Below, piece after piece: positions 34,841 through 42,549 of a stretch of DNA of 64,000 nt. Location of the stretch: positions 496,001 to 560,000 of the forward strand of contig NZ_JAMJWG010000002.1 of the NCBI RefSeq assembly GCF_024435355.1. Reading direction: 5' to 3'. Origin of the DNA: Streptomyces odontomachi. Lineage in GTDB: Bacteria > Actinomycetota > Actinomycetes > Streptomycetales > Streptomycetaceae. Each line of letters opens with the position of its first letter. Position 1 is the first letter of the stretch. The notes below the pieces were generated by a model that worked only from the letters and a program-made list of their open reading frames with translations, was not told where the DNA came from and ran no database searches. A program made the translations under genes and the position numbers.

Positions 34841-35773
34841 ATGAGAGACCATCCGGGTGATGAGCCCTCGAGTACCGAATTCCGGTACGCGGACCTCCCC
34901 GGCCTGTTCCAGCTCACGGACCGTGCCGCGGTGAGCAGGCAGAAGGACACGCTGAAGTGGATACGGCGGCAGCTGGCGATGCTGTTGCTCGCTGCCACCT
35001 GCTCGGCCCTTCCGTGGCGATTACCGGTGGGCAGTGTGGATCTTCTCGCTCTGGCCAGCGCGGCCGGGTATGTGGGGGCGTTGTGGTATTCCTGGCAGGC
35101 CACCCGCTACCACCATCGGGCGAAGTGGCAGCTGCATCGGACGGCCGCCGAGCTGCTGCGTTCGCAGTGCTGGCGGTACGCCGTGCGTGGGGCGCCGTTC
35201 GGCCCCGAGGTGGTGGACCCTGAGGGTGTCTTCGTCTTCCGGCTGTCCAAGAGCTTGGAGCAGTTGAGGGCGGCGGGCTGGCAGGCTCCGGTTGCCGAGA
35301 CCGCCCCGGATCCGGCGCGCGACCTGATCACTCCTGCGATGCGGGCCCTGCGCGGCAAGCCGCTGGCCGTCCGCCGCGAGGTCTACGTGCGCGATCGGCT
35401 GATGGAGCAGCGGAACTGGTATCGCCGCAGGTCCGGGGAGTCACGTCGCTCCCTGGCCTGGTGGCAGACACTGTCCACGCTGAGCACGGCCATCGCCCTC
35501 GCCGCCGCGGCGGCCAGGATCTTCGGATGGGGCTCCGAGCTGGACCTGGCCGGGCTCGCCTCGTCCATCGCCGCGTCCGCCGTGGCCTGGAGCGAGGTGC
35601 GCCAGTACAGCCCGCTGATCACCGCCCACGCCCGGGTGGCCCAGGAGCTGAGTGCCATGGAGGTCACCTTGCGCAGACAGACGGCGGAGTCCCGGTGGGC
35701 GGCCGACGTGGAGAACGCGGAAGAGGCGATCTCTCCGGAGCGGACCGCCTGGCTGACCCGGCACGGCGAGTGA
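34841..35773 (+). CDS. DUF4231/SLATT-type membrane protein
   Basis: 310 residues. Two membrane helices lie near 44-57 and 66-85 (SVDLLALASAAGYVGALWY), followed by a charged helical segment and a second hydrophobic pair (LSTLSTAIALAAAAARIF; LAGLASSIAASAVAWSEV). This layout, plus the YRRRSGESRRSLAWWQTLS and RVAQELSAMEVTL stretches, fits DUF4231 proteins of the SLATT group, predicted pore-forming effectors in nucleotide-dependent conflict systems. ATG 34841 has GGAG seven bases upstream. The gene faces the SLOG-like gene 10 bp away. Effector activity is inferred from the family. Confidence 0.75.
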   Translation: MRDHPGDEPSSTEFRYADLPGLFQLTDRAAVSRQKDTLKWIRRQLAMLLLAATCSALPWRLPVGSVDLLALASAAGYVGALWYSWQATRYHHRAKWQLHRTAAELLRSQCWRYAVRGAPFGPEVVDPEGVFVFRLSKSLEQLRAAGWQAPVAETAPDPARDLITPAMRALRGKPLAVRREVYVRDRLMEQRNWYRRRSGESRRSLAWWQTLSTLSTAIALAAAAARIFGWGSELDLAGLASSIAASAVAWSEVRQYSPLITAHARVAQELSAMEVTLRRQTAESRWAADVENAEEAISPERTAWLTRHGE

Positions 35774-35783
35774 GGCGCCCCGG

Positions 35784-36314
35784 TCACGGAGGATCGCGCT
35801 CGACCCCCGCCCGCCAGATCACCGAGACCGGCGTGCCGCGGCGCCGGGCGTAGCCGACGATCTCGCCGGTACCGCCGCGTCCACGGGCCGGGTGGCCGTC
35901 CCAGACGGCGAGTACGAGGTCACTGTGGTCGGCGATGTAGGTGCCGGCCTCGTAGTAGGCCTCATCGCACGCCTCGGCGTAATCCAGTACGACTTGGCGG
36001 TGTGTCCGGTCCAACAGCTTGCGGAAGAGGACGCGTTCGTCGGTGGCGAAGGTTCGCTCGTAGTCGGCGGAGGGGAGGACCGCGGTGAGCCGGGCGCCGT
36101 GGGCAAGGGCGATCTCGGCGAACATCTGGTCGGCGCCGATCGCCAGGCTGCTCAGTGCCTCCAGCGGTCGGCGGTGCGCACCGGCCGGGCGTCCGGCCAC
36201 CGTCAAGGCGGCGATCAGTCCGGCACGGACGTGGGGGAAGGCGGCTGCCGGGATGGTCCGGTGGCCGGTGATGCCGACTCTGGTGGCAGGCGGTAACTGA
36301 TCCTCGCTCTTCAT
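35784..36314 (-). CDS. SLOG-like Rossmann nucleotide-sensor protein
   Basis: 176 residues with the SLOG/DprA-LOG pattern: an N-terminal VGITGHRTI loop (13-21), a middle SLAIGADQMFAEIALAHGARLTAVLPS, and DLVLAVWDGHPARGRGGTGEIVGYA with the Gly-rich phosphate loop and a Glu. Such domains bind nucleotide-derived ligands such as NAD derivatives. ATG 36314 has GAGG upstream. It is convergent with the SLATT gene, so the two are probably paired sensor and effector, although they are not in one operon. An unlinked nucleotide-processing enzyme is the alternative. Confidence 0.72.
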   Translation of the reverse strand: MKSEDQLPPATRVGITGHRTIPAAAFPHVRAGLIAALTVAGRPAGAHRRPLEALSSLAIGADQMFAEIALAHGARLTAVLPSADYERTFATDERVLFRKLLDRTHRQVVLDYAEACDEAYYEAGTYIADHSDLVLAVWDGHPARGRGGTGEIVGYARRRGTPVSVIWRAGVERDPP

Positions 36315-36549
36315 GTGTGGCCTCGATCGCAGGGCGGCAGAGTGCCGCTGGGCACGTCCTCATGCCCAGCCCGACGCGAGCTGTGAGGAGCGGCTGAACA
36401 CGCCCAGTCTACAAATCGTCGGGGCCGGTCCTGCCCGGCGAGCGATGCCGGACACGGATGGGCCCGTTCGTGCAACAACCTGCCCCCGGCACAGTCGTTG
36501 GGGCGGTTCACCTTTCGAAAGACGCCCCTGAGCTGACAGACTCTGTCGG

Positions 36550-37956
36550 GTGCCAGACTTCGACGTGCTCGTCATCGGATCCGGCCCGGGCGGCCAGAAG
36601 GCAGCGATCGCCGCGGCCAAGCTCGGCCGCCGGGTCGCCGTCATCGACCGCCCCGACATGGTCGGCGGGGTGTCGCTCCATACCGGGACCATCCCCTCCA
36701 AGACACTGCGCGAGGCCGTGCTGTACCTCACCGGCCTCAGCCAGCGGGATCTGTACGGCCAGAGCTACCGCCTCAAAGAGGACATCACGGTGGGCGACCT
36801 CACGGCACGTACGGAGCACGTGGTCAACCGTGAGGTCGATGTCGTCCGCAACCAGTTGTCCCGCAACCACGTCGCCCTCTGCACCGGAACGGCGCGCTTC
36901 GTGGACGCCCACACCCTCGCCCTGTGTGAACCGGGCGGCGAGGAACGGCTCCTGAGTGCCGAGCACATCGTCATCGCCACGGGTACCCGCCCTGCCCGGC
37001 CCGACCGTGTCGAGTTCGACGGGCAGACGATCATGGACTCGGACAACGTCCTGAGTCTGGAGCGTGTGCCGCGTTCCATGGTCATCGTCGGGGCCGGTGT
37101 GATCGGCATGGAGTACGCCTCCATGTTCGCCGCTCTCGGCAGCAAGATCACGGTGGTGGACAAGCGGCCCGGGATGCTCGACATGTGCGACGTCGAGGTG
37201 ATCGAGGCGCTCAGGTACCACCTGCGGGACCTGGCCGTCACCTTCCGCTTCGGGGAGACCGTCAGCGCGGTCGAGCGCCACCCCCGTGGCACCCTCACCG
37301 TCCTGGAGAGCGGTAAGAAGATCCCCGCCGACGCCGTGATGTACTCGGCCGGCCGGCAGGGCGTCACGGACGGACTCGACCTCGGCAAGGCGGGTCTGTC
37401 AGCCGACCGGCGCGGCCGGATCACGGTCGACGAGCACTACCGCACCGAGGTGCCGCACATCTACGCGGTCGGCGACGTCATCGGCTTCCCGGCGCTGGCC
37501 GCCACGTCGATGGAGCAGGGGCGCGCGGCCGCGTACCACGCCTGTGGGGAGCCGGTGGGCCAGATGCACAGCCTCCAGCCGATCGGCATCTACACCATCC
37601 CGGAAATCAGCTTCGTCGGGCGGACCGAGGACCAGCTCACCCAGGACAGCGTGCCGTTCGAGGTGGGCATCTCGCGCTACCGCGAACTGGCCCGGGGCCA
37701 GATCCTCGGCGACTCGCACGGCATGCTCAAGCTGCTGGTCTCCCCGGACGACCGCAAGCTGCTCGGCGTGCACTGCTTCGGCACCGGGGCCACCGAGCTG
37801 ATCCACATCGGGCAGACCGTGATGGGCTGTGGCGGCACCGTCGACTACCTGGTCGACGCGGTGTTCAACTACCCGACGCTCGCGGAGTCCTACAAGGTCG
37901 CCGCGCTGGACGCGACCAACAAGATCCGGCAGATCGACAGGCTTGGAGACGCATAG
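36550..37956 (+). CDS. sthA: Soluble Si-specific NAD(P)+ transhydrogenase
   Basis: 468-residue flavoprotein that moves hydride between NADPH and NAD+. FAD site [17 protein letters not shown] (11-27), second nucleotide-binding site [23 protein letters not shown]-phosphate motif [15 protein letters not shown], and a dimerisation domain. The segment [17 protein letters not shown] replaces the redox-active CxxxxC of lipoamide dehydrogenases with Ser and Thr, which marks SthA rather than a disulfide reductase. The GTG start gives [12 protein letters not shown]. Monocistronic. Confidence 0.93.
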   Translation: MPDFDVLVIGSGPGGQKAAIAAAKLGRRVAVIDRPDMVGGVSLHTGTIPSKTLREAVLYLTGLSQRDLYGQSYRLKEDITVGDLTARTEHVVNREVDVVRNQLSRNHVALCTGTARFVDAHTLALCEPGGEERLLSAEHIVIATGTRPARPDRVEFDGQTIMDSDNVLSLERVPRSMVIVGAGVIGMEYASMFAALGSKITVVDKRPGMLDMCDVEVIEALRYHLRDLAVTFRFGETVSAVERHPRGTLTVLESGKKIPADAVMYSAGRQGVTDGLDLGKAGLSADRRGRITVDEHYRTEVPHIYAVGDVIGFPALAATSMEQGRAAAYHACGEPVGQMHSLQPIGIYTIPEISFVGRTEDQLTQDSVPFEVGISRYRELARGQILGDSHGMLKLLVSPDDRKLLGVHCFGTGATELIHIGQTVMGCGGTVDYLVDAVFNYPTLAESYKVAALDATNKIRQIDRLGDA

Positions 37957-38095
37957 GGCCTGAAGCCGACGAGTACCGAGCCAGGCCAGGAGCGTTGGGC
38001 TTCCCTGTCCGGGAACGTCCGGCACCGTCCGGCAAGGGGATGTCCGGGCGCCGGTCCCGATGTCGGCGAGCACCGTCCCAGAGACCTCTCGCCAT

Positions 38096-38144
38096 CGTTC
38101 CGCCCGAGCGACGGCGCCGCCGTTCCGCCCGAGCGACGGCGCCG
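38096..38144. repeat. Tandem 24-bp repeat between sthA and the VanZ gene
   Basis: CGTTCCGCCCGAGCGACGGC plus GCCG occurs at 38096-38119 and again at 38121-38144 (25-bp period), followed by the start of a third copy. It lies in the 432-bp gap 37957-38388, which has no supported gene. Confidence 0.7.
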
Positions 38145-38325
38145 TTCCGGCAGCACGATCCGATGACGCGGCGCCCGGATCTCCCCCGCGCCCGGATCCG
38201 CCCCTTCATGCCCCGGTCGCCCATCGGTTCACGCACGAGCCGTGCAGCAACCGCCTGGCACGTTCGACGACGGCGGGACCGCCTCACTGACGGCTTGCTC
38301 CGGTTTCCGTGCTGCCGGGCCCGGT

Positions 38326-38354
38326 GTATCGCGGGCGTATCGAAAACCGCATAC
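38326..38354. promoter_or_regulatory. Direct-repeat box before the VanZ gene
   Basis: GTATCG at 38326-38331 and 38337-38342 (11-bp period; CGATAC on the minus strand), with GCATAC at 38349-38354. The 11-bp spacing and the hexamers match the box in front of the response-regulator gene, so a shared OmpR-type binding site is inferred. Confidence 0.45.
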
Positions 38355-38388
38355 GCCACCGCAACAGCCCACCGTTTCCCATGGAGGT

Positions 38389-39093
38389 GTGAACCACAAC
38401 GCATCCCTGGCAGCTCCGCCCCGCCGCACGCGCGGGATCGTGCTCCTCAGCCTGGCGGTCCTCGGCATGGCGAGCGCCGCGTTCGTCGTGCGAGGGCCCC
38501 TCATGATGGCCGCTCCGATGTGCATGGCCGGGCGGTGGCACGGCTGCTTCGACACGTTCAACGGTGTGGTGCTCGTCACGTTGGTCACGCTTCCGTTGGC
38601 CGCGCTGGTGGTGTGGGTCCTGGCGCGCTGCCGGCGTACCGCCGACGGCCCGTCGGCGTGGCGGACGTCACTGGCCGAGGTCGGCATGGTGCACGGGACG
38701 GTGCCGTTCCTGTGGCTGACCATGATGCCGGGCGCCGGGGCCGGCACCGTCCCCGAGCGAGTGAGCCTGATACCGCTGCGGGACCTGGTCACGATGGGGC
38801 CGCTCGGGATCGTCGGCAACCTGCTGGTCTTCGCATCGCTGGGGTTCTTCGCCCCGATGCGGTGCGCGGCGCTGGCGTCCGTGCCGCGGATCCTGGCGCT
38901 GGGCGCGGGCTGCTCGACCCTGGTCGAGACCGCGCAGTACGTCCTGCGTCTCGACCGGGTGTCCTCCGTGGACGACGTCCTGGTCAACGCCGCCGGCGCC
39001 GCGCTGGCCGCGCTGGCGTCGCGCCGCTGGTGGCGCCCTGCGGCGGATGCACCGTCGGACCGGGCTCGCCCCGCGCCGGCACCGGCAGGCTGA
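38389..39093 (+). CDS. VanZ-like membrane protein
   Basis: About 234 residues with four to five membrane helices (IVLLSLAVLGMASAAFVV; GVVLVTLVTLPLAALVVWVL; LGIVGNLLVFASLGFFAPM). It has the VanZ core: R(V)SLIPLRDL, a GNLLVF helix, and ETAQYVLRLDRVSSVDDVLVNAAGAALAAL. The N-terminus is uncertain: the GTG at 38389 has GGAGG too close upstream, and the frame stays open to 38242. VanZ proteins lower teicoplanin sensitivity or act in cell-envelope biology. It lies 68 bp before the two-component pair, which probably regulates it. Confidence 0.85.
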   Translation: MNHNASLAAPPRRTRGIVLLSLAVLGMASAAFVVRGPLMMAAPMCMAGRWHGCFDTFNGVVLVTLVTLPLAALVVWVLARCRRTADGPSAWRTSLAEVGMVHGTVPFLWLTMMPGAGAGTVPERVSLIPLRDLVTMGPLGIVGNLLVFASLGFFAPMRCAALASVPRILALGAGCSTLVETAQYVLRLDRVSSVDDVLVNAAGAALAALASRRWWRPAADAPSDRARPAPAPAG

Positions 39094-39121
39094 GTCGCGT
39101 GCCGGGCGTGCACGGGTCCTT

Positions 39122-39155
39122 GCATACGTCGGCGATACGTCGTGCTGCCTAGGCT
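39122..39155 (+). promoter_or_regulatory. Autoregulatory promoter of the two-component operon
   Basis: GCATAC (39122-39127) and CGATAC (39133-39138) have an 11-bp period, and ATACGTCG is repeated at 39124 and 39135; such phased repeats are typical of OmpR-type binding. TAGGCT (39150-39155) is a likely -10, placing the transcript start at the ATG (39162), so the mRNA would be leaderless. Confidence 0.5.
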
Positions 39156-39161
39156 GGGGAC

Positions 39162-39857
39162 ATGCGCGTACTGATCGTGGAGGACGAGCCCTATCTGGCC
39201 GAAGCCGTCCGTGACGGTCTGCGTCTCGAGGCGATCGCCGCCGACATCGCCGGCGACGGCGACTCCGCCCTGGAACTGCTCGGCGTCAACTCCTACGATC
39301 TCGCGATCCTCGACCGCGACATCCCGGGCCCCTCCGGCGACGAGGTCGCCCGGCGCATCGTCGCCTCCGGCAGCGGCATGCCGATCCTCATGCTCACCGC
39401 TGCCGACCGGATCGACGACAAGGCCTCCGGGTTCGAGCTCGGCGCCGACGACTACCTCACCAAACCGTTCGAGCTGCGGGAGCTCGTCCTGCGGCTGAGG
39501 GCGCTCGACCGCAGACGCGGGTACGCCCGGCCGCCGGTCCACGAGATCGCGGGCGTGCGGCTCGACCCGTTCCGCCGGGAGGTCTTCCGCGACGGACGCT
39601 ACGTCGCGCTCACCCGCAAGCAGTTCGCCGTGCTGGAAGTCCTCGTCGCCGCCGAGGGCGGTGTCGTCAGCGCCGAAGAGCTGCTGGAACGGGCCTGGGA
39701 CGAGAACGCCGACCCCCTCACCAACGCCGTGCGCATCACCGTGTCCGCGCTGCGCAAGCGGCTCGGCGAGCCATGGATCATCGTCACGGTGCCCGGCGTC
39801 GGCTACCGGATCGACACCGGTGGGGACGCCCTCGCCCCCGGCCGTACGCATGCGTAG
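39162..39857 (+). CDS. OmpR-family response regulator
   Basis: 231 residues. Receiver domain with acidic pocket E7-D8, phospho-acceptor Asp51 (DLAILDRDIPGPSG) and the conserved Lys in DDYLTKPFEL. A C-terminal winged helix follows (LTRKQFAVLEVLVAAEGGVVSAEELLERAW; VRITVSALRKRLG; VPGVGYRID). The ATG directly follows a probable -10 element (leaderless). It overlaps the histidine kinase by 8 bp, so the pair is translationally coupled. Confidence 0.95.
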   Translation: MRVLIVEDEPYLAEAVRDGLRLEAIAADIAGDGDSALELLGVNSYDLAILDRDIPGPSGDEVARRIVASGSGMPILMLTAADRIDDKASGFELGADDYLTKPFELRELVLRLRALDRRRGYARPPVHEIAGVRLDPFRREVFRDGRYVALTRKQFAVLEVLVAAEGGVVSAEELLERAWDENADPLTNAVRITVSALRKRLGEPWIIVTVPGVGYRIDTGGDALAPGRTHA

Positions 39858-40929
39858 ACCCCCGGGGCTCAGCGCCCGGCTGAAACTCACCCTGAGCTAT
39901 GCGGGATTCCTCCTCATCGCCGGCGCTCTCCTGCTGGGAGTGGTGTGGGTGTTCCTGCTGCGCTACGTGCCCGACAACCCCAGGGGACTGCTCGGGATCT
40001 CGCCGAACCGCTATCTCCTCGTGCACACCTTCGCCCCCGCCGCGGCCGTGGCGATGCTCTTCTTGCTCATGTTCGGCCTCGTCGGGGGATGGGTCCTCGC
40101 CGGCCGGATGCTCGCGCCCCTCACACAGATCAGGGACGCGGCACGGAGGGCCGGGACCGGGTCGCTGGCCCACCGGATCCGCATGAAGGGCCGCCAGGAC
40201 GAGTTCCGTGAGCTCTCCGACGCGTTCGACGCCATGCTGGAGCAGCTCGAGTCCCACGTCGCCGAGCAACGGAGGTTCGCCGCGAACGCCTCCCACGAAC
40301 TGCGCACCCCGCTGGCGATCTCGCGGACGCTCCTCGACGTCGCCCGCAAGGACCCCACGCGGGACCGGGGTGAACTCATCGAGCGCCTGCACGCCGTCAA
40401 CACCCGGGCGATCGACCTCACCGAGGCCCTCCTGCTGCTCAGCCGCGGCGACCGTGGAAACTTCACCCGCAGCCGGGTCGACCTCTCCCTCCTCGTCGAA
40501 GAGGCTGCCGAAACGCTGCTTCCCCTCGCCGAGCAGCGCCGGATCACGCTCGACGTCACCGACGGGGTGGCCCGGACCGACGGCTCCGCGGAGCTCCTGC
40601 TGCGGATGGTGACGAACCTCGTCCAGAACGCCATCGTCCACAACCTCCCCACCGGCGGCACCGTGACGGTCCACGCCGAGGCACACGCCGACACGAGCGT
40701 GCTGCGGGTCGAGAACACGGGTCGCCGGATCCCCGAGGAACTGATACCGACCCTCACCGAACCCTTCCAGCGCGCAACGGAACGCGTACGCACCGACGAG
40801 CACGCCGGCGTCGGCCTCGGCCTGGCCATCGTGCACAGCATCGTCCGGGCCCACGACGGGACCCTCGACCTGGTCCCCCGGCCCGCGGGCGGTCTCCGCG
40901 TCACGGTCCGGCTGCCCGGTACTCCGTAG
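39850..40929 (+). CDS. Sensor histidine kinase
   Basis: 359 residues. Membrane helices at about 13-37 and 61-85 enclose a short external loop of some 23 residues, so the signal is probably membrane-borne. Then a HAMP segment, HisKA with phospho-acceptor His149 (FAANASHELRTPLA), and an HATPase domain (N box LVQNAIVHN, G box HAGVGLGLAIVHSIVRAH). The real start is the ATG at 39850 inside the end of the regulator gene. Partner of that regulator; the VanZ neighbour suggests cell-envelope stress. Confidence 0.93.
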   Translation: MRRPPGLSARLKLTLSYAGFLLIAGALLLGVVWVFLLRYVPDNPRGLLGISPNRYLLVHTFAPAAAVAMLFLLMFGLVGGWVLAGRMLAPLTQIRDAARRAGTGSLAHRIRMKGRQDEFRELSDAFDAMLEQLESHVAEQRRFAANASHELRTPLAISRTLLDVARKDPTRDRGELIERLHAVNTRAIDLTEALLLLSRGDRGNFTRSRVDLSLLVEEAAETLLPLAEQRRITLDVTDGVARTDGSAELLLRMVTNLVQNAIVHNLPTGGTVTVHAEAHADTSVLRVENTGRRIPEELIPTLTEPFQRATERVRTDEHAGVGLGLAIVHSIVRAHDGTLDLVPRPAGGLRVTVRLPGTP

Positions 40930-40988
40930 CCGATTTTGGTCGGGCGGGCCGGCCCGGATTAATTCTCCGACCTGTTGACGAAAATCGG
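40930..40988. repeat. Inverted repeat after the kinase gene
   Basis: CCGATTTTGGTC (40930-40941) and GACGAAAATCGG (40977-40988) are complementary at 11 of 12 positions, with a GGGCCGGCCC palindrome between them. It could be the terminator of the kinase operon or an operator for the glycosidase/sulfatase operon. Confidence 0.4.
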
Positions 40989-41030
40989 AGCGGATTCGCA
41001 TGCTGGGCTCAGTGCCGTCCGAAGACGCCG

Positions 41031-41036
41031 TAGATC
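41031..41036 (+). promoter_or_regulatory. -10 element of the leader peptide/GH43/sulfatase operon
   Basis: TAGATC ends 6 bp before the GTG at 41043, which would make the small leader ORF leaderless. No convincing -35 hexamer is visible, so the call rests on spacing and composition. Confidence 0.4.
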
Positions 41037-41042
41037 TTTGAC

Positions 41043-41099
41043 GTGGACATGGAAACCTGCTGTTCAGGCTGCTGCGCGCGCCGATGTCCAGGAGGATGA
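41043..41099 (+). CDS. Cysteine-rich leader peptide (possible attenuator uORF)
   Basis: An 18-codon ORF (GTG GAC ATG start, TGA at 41097-41099) encoding M-D-M-E-T-C-C-S-G-C-C-A-R-R-C-P-G-G. Five cysteines, two of them paired, is extreme for so short a peptide. It ends 15 bp before the GH43-like ATG, and its last codons overlap the region before that gene's ribosome site. Leaderless polycysteine uORFs are known in mycobacteria as cysteine-responsive attenuators of sulfur genes; this operon encodes a sulfatase, so the same logic is inferred. ATG 41049 is an alternative start. Confidence 0.55.
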   Translation: MDMETCCSGCCARRCPGG

Positions 41100-41114
41100 A
41101 GGAGAGTGGAACTG

Positions 41115-42506
41115 ATGAGCAGCGGTCCTCAGAACGGGTCGCCCATCGGCCGACGGGCGCTGCTGGCCCGGGTGGCCAGGACGGCCGGTGTGGCCGGCCT
41201 CGCCGGTGCGGCCGGATCGCTGGGCGCGGCAGCGCGGGCCGCGGCAGCGGTCCCCGCGGGCGGCACGGACAGCACCGGCGGCGCGGTGCGGGGGCGATAC
41301 CCGTCGAACTGGCCCGACCTGGAGCCATACGGTCTCGCGGACACCCGCATGGATCTGTGGCCGCGGCAGGACAACTCCTTCGTCCTCCCGCTCGAGCTGC
41401 GCCCGCGCGACGAGGAGCTCGGCCGGGTCTGGATGCGCGACACCTACGTCAACTGCTTCAAGGTCGCGGGCCGCCGCCCGCTCTACGTCGCCACCGGCAC
41501 CACCCGCGTACCCGGCCTCGACACGGCCGGCCCCTGGAACGACGGGATCTTCATCTGGACGGCGAGCTCGCTGCGCGGCCCGTGGCAGCTGGCCGACACG
41601 ACCGGCATCCGGCCAGGCGCCGAGAAGGGCAAGGTCTGGTCGCCGGAGTTCGCCGGCGAGAACCGGCCAGGGCGCACGGTCGTCGCTCCGTGGCAGGAGT
41701 ACTGGTACGACGACCGGTTCGGCAAGCGCGGCAACGTCTGGGCGCCGGAGGTGCACTACTTCCGGGACACCTGGTACATCGTCGCGTGCATGGGTGATCA
41801 CGCGCACAAGGTCGGCTCGTTCCTGCTGGCGAGCGAGGGCGGTGTCGAGGGACCGTACCGGCTCGTCGAGGGCAATGTCGACAAGCCTTTCGGCGACGCG
41901 CTCCCCGACGCGCCGCCCGCCGGTCCTGGGGCGCGTTTCCACATCGACGGCAGCATGTACACCGAGGGCGACGACGCCTGGCTGGTGCTGCACAACAACC
42001 TGTACGCCCGCTTCCGGGACGACATGGAGGACATCGTCCCGACGACGCACCTGCCGGCGTTCCAGCAGCAGCCCTACACCCCCGAGCCCTACCTGGAAGG
42101 CGCGTACGTCTTCCAGCACGGCGGCAGGTACTTCCTGCTGCACGCCGCGTGGGACCGCACCTCGACGGACGCCGACGGCAGCACCCGCCACGCCTACGAC
42201 ACGGCCGCCCCCGGCCGGACGCAGTACCACTACGACACGGTCGCCGCCGTCGCCGACCACTTCGAGGGCCCGTACTCCCGCCGCTGGACCCTGGGCGTGG
42301 GCGCCGGCCACAACAACGTCTTCACGGACGTCGGCGGCCAGCTGTGGGCGACCTTCTTCCGCAACCCGAACTTCGGCTACTGGGCGGACCCGGCACGCAT
42401 CGCCGACGCCGCGGTACCCGGTGTCGTCCGCCTGGAGTGGACCGGCCCGCAGGGCGACCGGCTGTACGTCCAGCGCCAGGGCCAGAGCCGCGCCATCAGC
42501 GGGTGA
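41115..42506 (+). CDS. Tat-exported GH43-like glycoside hydrolase
   Basis: 463 residues. The start ATG 41115 has AAGGAG ten bases upstream; GTG 41106 sits too close to that site. A twin-arginine signal (IGRRALLARVARTAG, Ala-rich to about 47) precedes a five-bladed propeller with GH43-like motifs (GNVWAPEVHYFRDTWYIV; DGSMYTEGDDAWLVLHNN; GAGHNNVFTD). It probably trims an exported or environmental glycan. Exact linkage and family membership are uncertain; GH117-like or non-catalytic propellers are alternatives. It is in an operon with the sulfatase. Confidence 0.75.
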   Translation: MSSGPQNGSPIGRRALLARVARTAGVAGLAGAAGSLGAAARAAAAVPAGGTDSTGGAVRGRYPSNWPDLEPYGLADTRMDLWPRQDNSFVLPLELRPRDEELGRVWMRDTYVNCFKVAGRRPLYVATGTTRVPGLDTAGPWNDGIFIWTASSLRGPWQLADTTGIRPGAEKGKVWSPEFAGENRPGRTVVAPWQEYWYDDRFGKRGNVWAPEVHYFRDTWYIVACMGDHAHKVGSFLLASEGGVEGPYRLVEGNVDKPFGDALPDAPPAGPGARFHIDGSMYTEGDDAWLVLHNNLYARFRDDMEDIVPTTHLPAFQQQPYTPEPYLEGAYVFQHGGRYFLLHAAWDRTSTDADGSTRHAYDTAAPGRTQYHYDTVAAVADHFEGPYSRRWTLGVGAGHNNVFTDVGGQLWATFFRNPNFGYWADPARIADAAVPGVVRLEWTGPQGDRLYVQRQGQSRAISG

Positions 42507-42549
42507 AGGCCCTGCTCCGATCACGTTCTCCTACCGGAAAGGGGACACC

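Noticed and set aside
41106..41114. GTG start for the GH43-like gene
   Set aside because: The AAGGAG site is only 1-2 bases away; ATG 41115 has workable spacing.
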